In this document: positions 63,364 to 64,000 of the stretch, piece by piece
Numbering within the stretch: the stretch's first letter is position 1
Layout of the letters: each line of letters begins with the position of its first letter
From: Nostoc foliaceum FACHB-393
Lineage (GTDB): Bacteria > Cyanobacteriota > Cyanobacteriia > Cyanobacteriales > Nostocaceae
DNA: 64,000 nucleotides
NCBI RefSeq assembly: GCF_014698505.1
Contig: NZ_JACJTD010000001.1
Coordinates: 1-64,000, forward strand
Direction of reading: 5' to 3'
Notes under the pieces: model-generated
The model's input: only the letters and a program-made list of their open reading frames with translations
Databases searched by the model: none
Told to the model about the DNA's origin: nothing
Translations under genes and position numbers: made by a program

Positions 63364-63702
63364 ATGACATTGGCACTAGGCATGATTGAAGTTTATGGCA
63401 TTCCCACAGCAGTGGAAGTGGGAGATGCGATGTGTAAAGCTGCCCGTGTCACTCTTGTTGGTTATGAAAATACTGATTTGGGAAGAATTACCGTGTTAAT
63501 TCGGGGGGTTATAGGGGAGGTGAATGTGGCGGTGACAGCAGGACTAAAAGCGGTGCTAACAGTTAACGGTGGCGAGGTGCTTTCTTCTCATATTATTCCT
63601 CGCCCCCACGAAAATTTAGAATATGTTTTACCGATTCATCGCAGCGTTAATATGGAGCAGTTCAGTGCAGATATCCGATTTCCTCCACCCTTATCAGTTT
63701 AG
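63364..63702 (+). CDS. Carboxysome shell protein of the CcmK (single BMC domain) family, divergent paralogue
   Basis: The 112-residue BMC protein aligns without gaps with CcmK2 through ALGMIEVYGIPTAVEVGDAM, KAARVTLVGYE and HIIPRPHENLEYVLPI. At the hexamer pore, CcmK2 has K36-I-G-S39-G; here it is N36-T-D38-L39-G, so the positive and small pore residues have changed to Asn, Asp and Leu. It is not beside other ccm genes. It may be one of the extra CcmK paralogues (CcmK3-6 types) found away from the main operon and thought to adjust shell permeability. I do not assign a number. The next gene converges 5 bp away. Confidence 0.85.
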   Translation: MTLALGMIEVYGIPTAVEVGDAMCKAARVTLVGYENTDLGRITVLIRGVIGEVNVAVTAGLKAVLTVNGGEVLSSHIIPRPHENLEYVLPIHRSVNMEQFSADIRFPPPLSV

Positions 63703-63707
63703 CTGTA

Positions 63708-64000
63708 TTAAATTTCTGCTGGTAAAGGTTGCCAAAGATCCCCATACTTTTCTCGTAGAAACTGCCAAGCTTCCACCTGCCCTGGTTCATATTCTCCCGG
63801 TTTACCCCATTGCAAAAATAAGCTTAAAGCAGGCTCCTGTTTATCATCTAAAAACCGAATAGCATAGGTTGTAAAGTTACCCCTCTTCGCTTCACCAGTT
63901 TCAAATTTCACCTGAGTAATTTTGTCCATATTCAAGTGAAACTCAAAGCCTTCGGTGTGCATATTCGCATACCTACCTTTGGGCAATTCTGCATAAAATA
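63708..64000 (-). CDS. Conserved cyanobacterial protein, possibly ChuX/HutX-like, 5' end outside window
   Basis: The frame stays open to the window edge and so is partial (about 97 residues visible, C-terminal). It carries FYAELPKGRYANMHTEGFEF, LNMDKITQVKFETGEAKRGN, TYAIRFLDDKQEPALSLFLQ and QVEAWQFLREKYGDLWQPLP. This looks like the C-terminal half of a heme-utilisation ChuX/HutX-like protein, which I infer from memory only. It ends 5 bp from the CcmK-like stop. Confidence 0.6.
   Translation of the reverse strand, partial: FYAELPKGRYANMHTEGFEFHLNMDKITQVKFETGEAKRGNFTTYAIRFLDDKQEPALSLFLQWGKPGEYEPGQVEAWQFLREKYGDLWQPLPAEI

Overview
The window looks like chromosomal DNA of a filamentous, Nostoc-type (Nostocales) cyanobacterium. 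Supporting signs are many GCGATCGC (HIP1) sites, heptamer repeats of the GTTAGGA and AGTCATT kind, hairpin repeats between genes and inside genes, and cyanobacterial families such as a CcmK shell protein, a CrtD-type carotenoid desaturase, a PirA-like PII partner, a CSP41-like epimerase, and DUF2808, DUF2358, DUF2232 and DUF6816 proteins. I saw no rRNA, tRNA, CRISPR array or prophage.

Layout. 1-3.2 kb: the 5' part of an IS605-type tnpB with a three-hairpin leader, then cobT, a DUF2232 membrane protein and a Crp/Fnr regulator, all on the minus strand. 3.7-8 kb: a 1361-residue protein with an Hsp70-like ATPase domain. 8-16.4 kb: surface polysaccharide genes (two initiating sugar transferases, gmd and fcl for GDP-fucose, a GT4 glycosyltransferase), interrupted by a lone sugar ABC permease, a catalase-family protein and a folate enzyme. 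16.7-23 kb: a CSP41-like protein, an SMP-30 lactonase, an Lhr-like helicase and small genes. 23-27.5 kb: a TIGR04283-type glycosyltransferase, an 11-copy 21-bp tandem array, two TVP38 membrane proteins and a mercuric-reductase-like flavoprotein. 27.5-31 kb: a three-PA14, two-Calx-beta, sorbosone-dehydrogenase-like protein. 31-32.4 kb: a gene-poor stretch with a long hairpin and a MITE-like element, then mgtE. 34-44 kb: a short-chain dehydrogenase, an ATP-grasp ligase, a repeat-tailed Ser/Thr kinase and, divergent from it, a two-gene operon (DUF4255/Pvc16-like plus a Pvc15-like AAA ATPase) belonging to contractile injection systems but without the tube, sheath or baseplate genes. 44-64 kb: a PirA-like gene with an NtcA-type box, an antiporter, crtD, several membrane and hydrolase genes, prlC-type peptidase, an ABC exporter and an unlinked ccmK paralogue with changed pore residues.

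Points most worth following: the orphan injection-system pair beside the kinase and a dyad-rich promoter region; a possible ribosome-binding-site-sequestering hairpin before mgtE; the 21-bp array whose palindromes change in a compensated way; a three-copy 107-bp MITE family, one copy lying in the 5' end of a TVP38 gene; hairpins with different sequence but conserved pairing shared by the tnpB leader and an orphan site next to the injection-system operon; and the acidic pore loop of the CcmK paralogue. All functional calls rest on reading motifs by eye; no database search was run.
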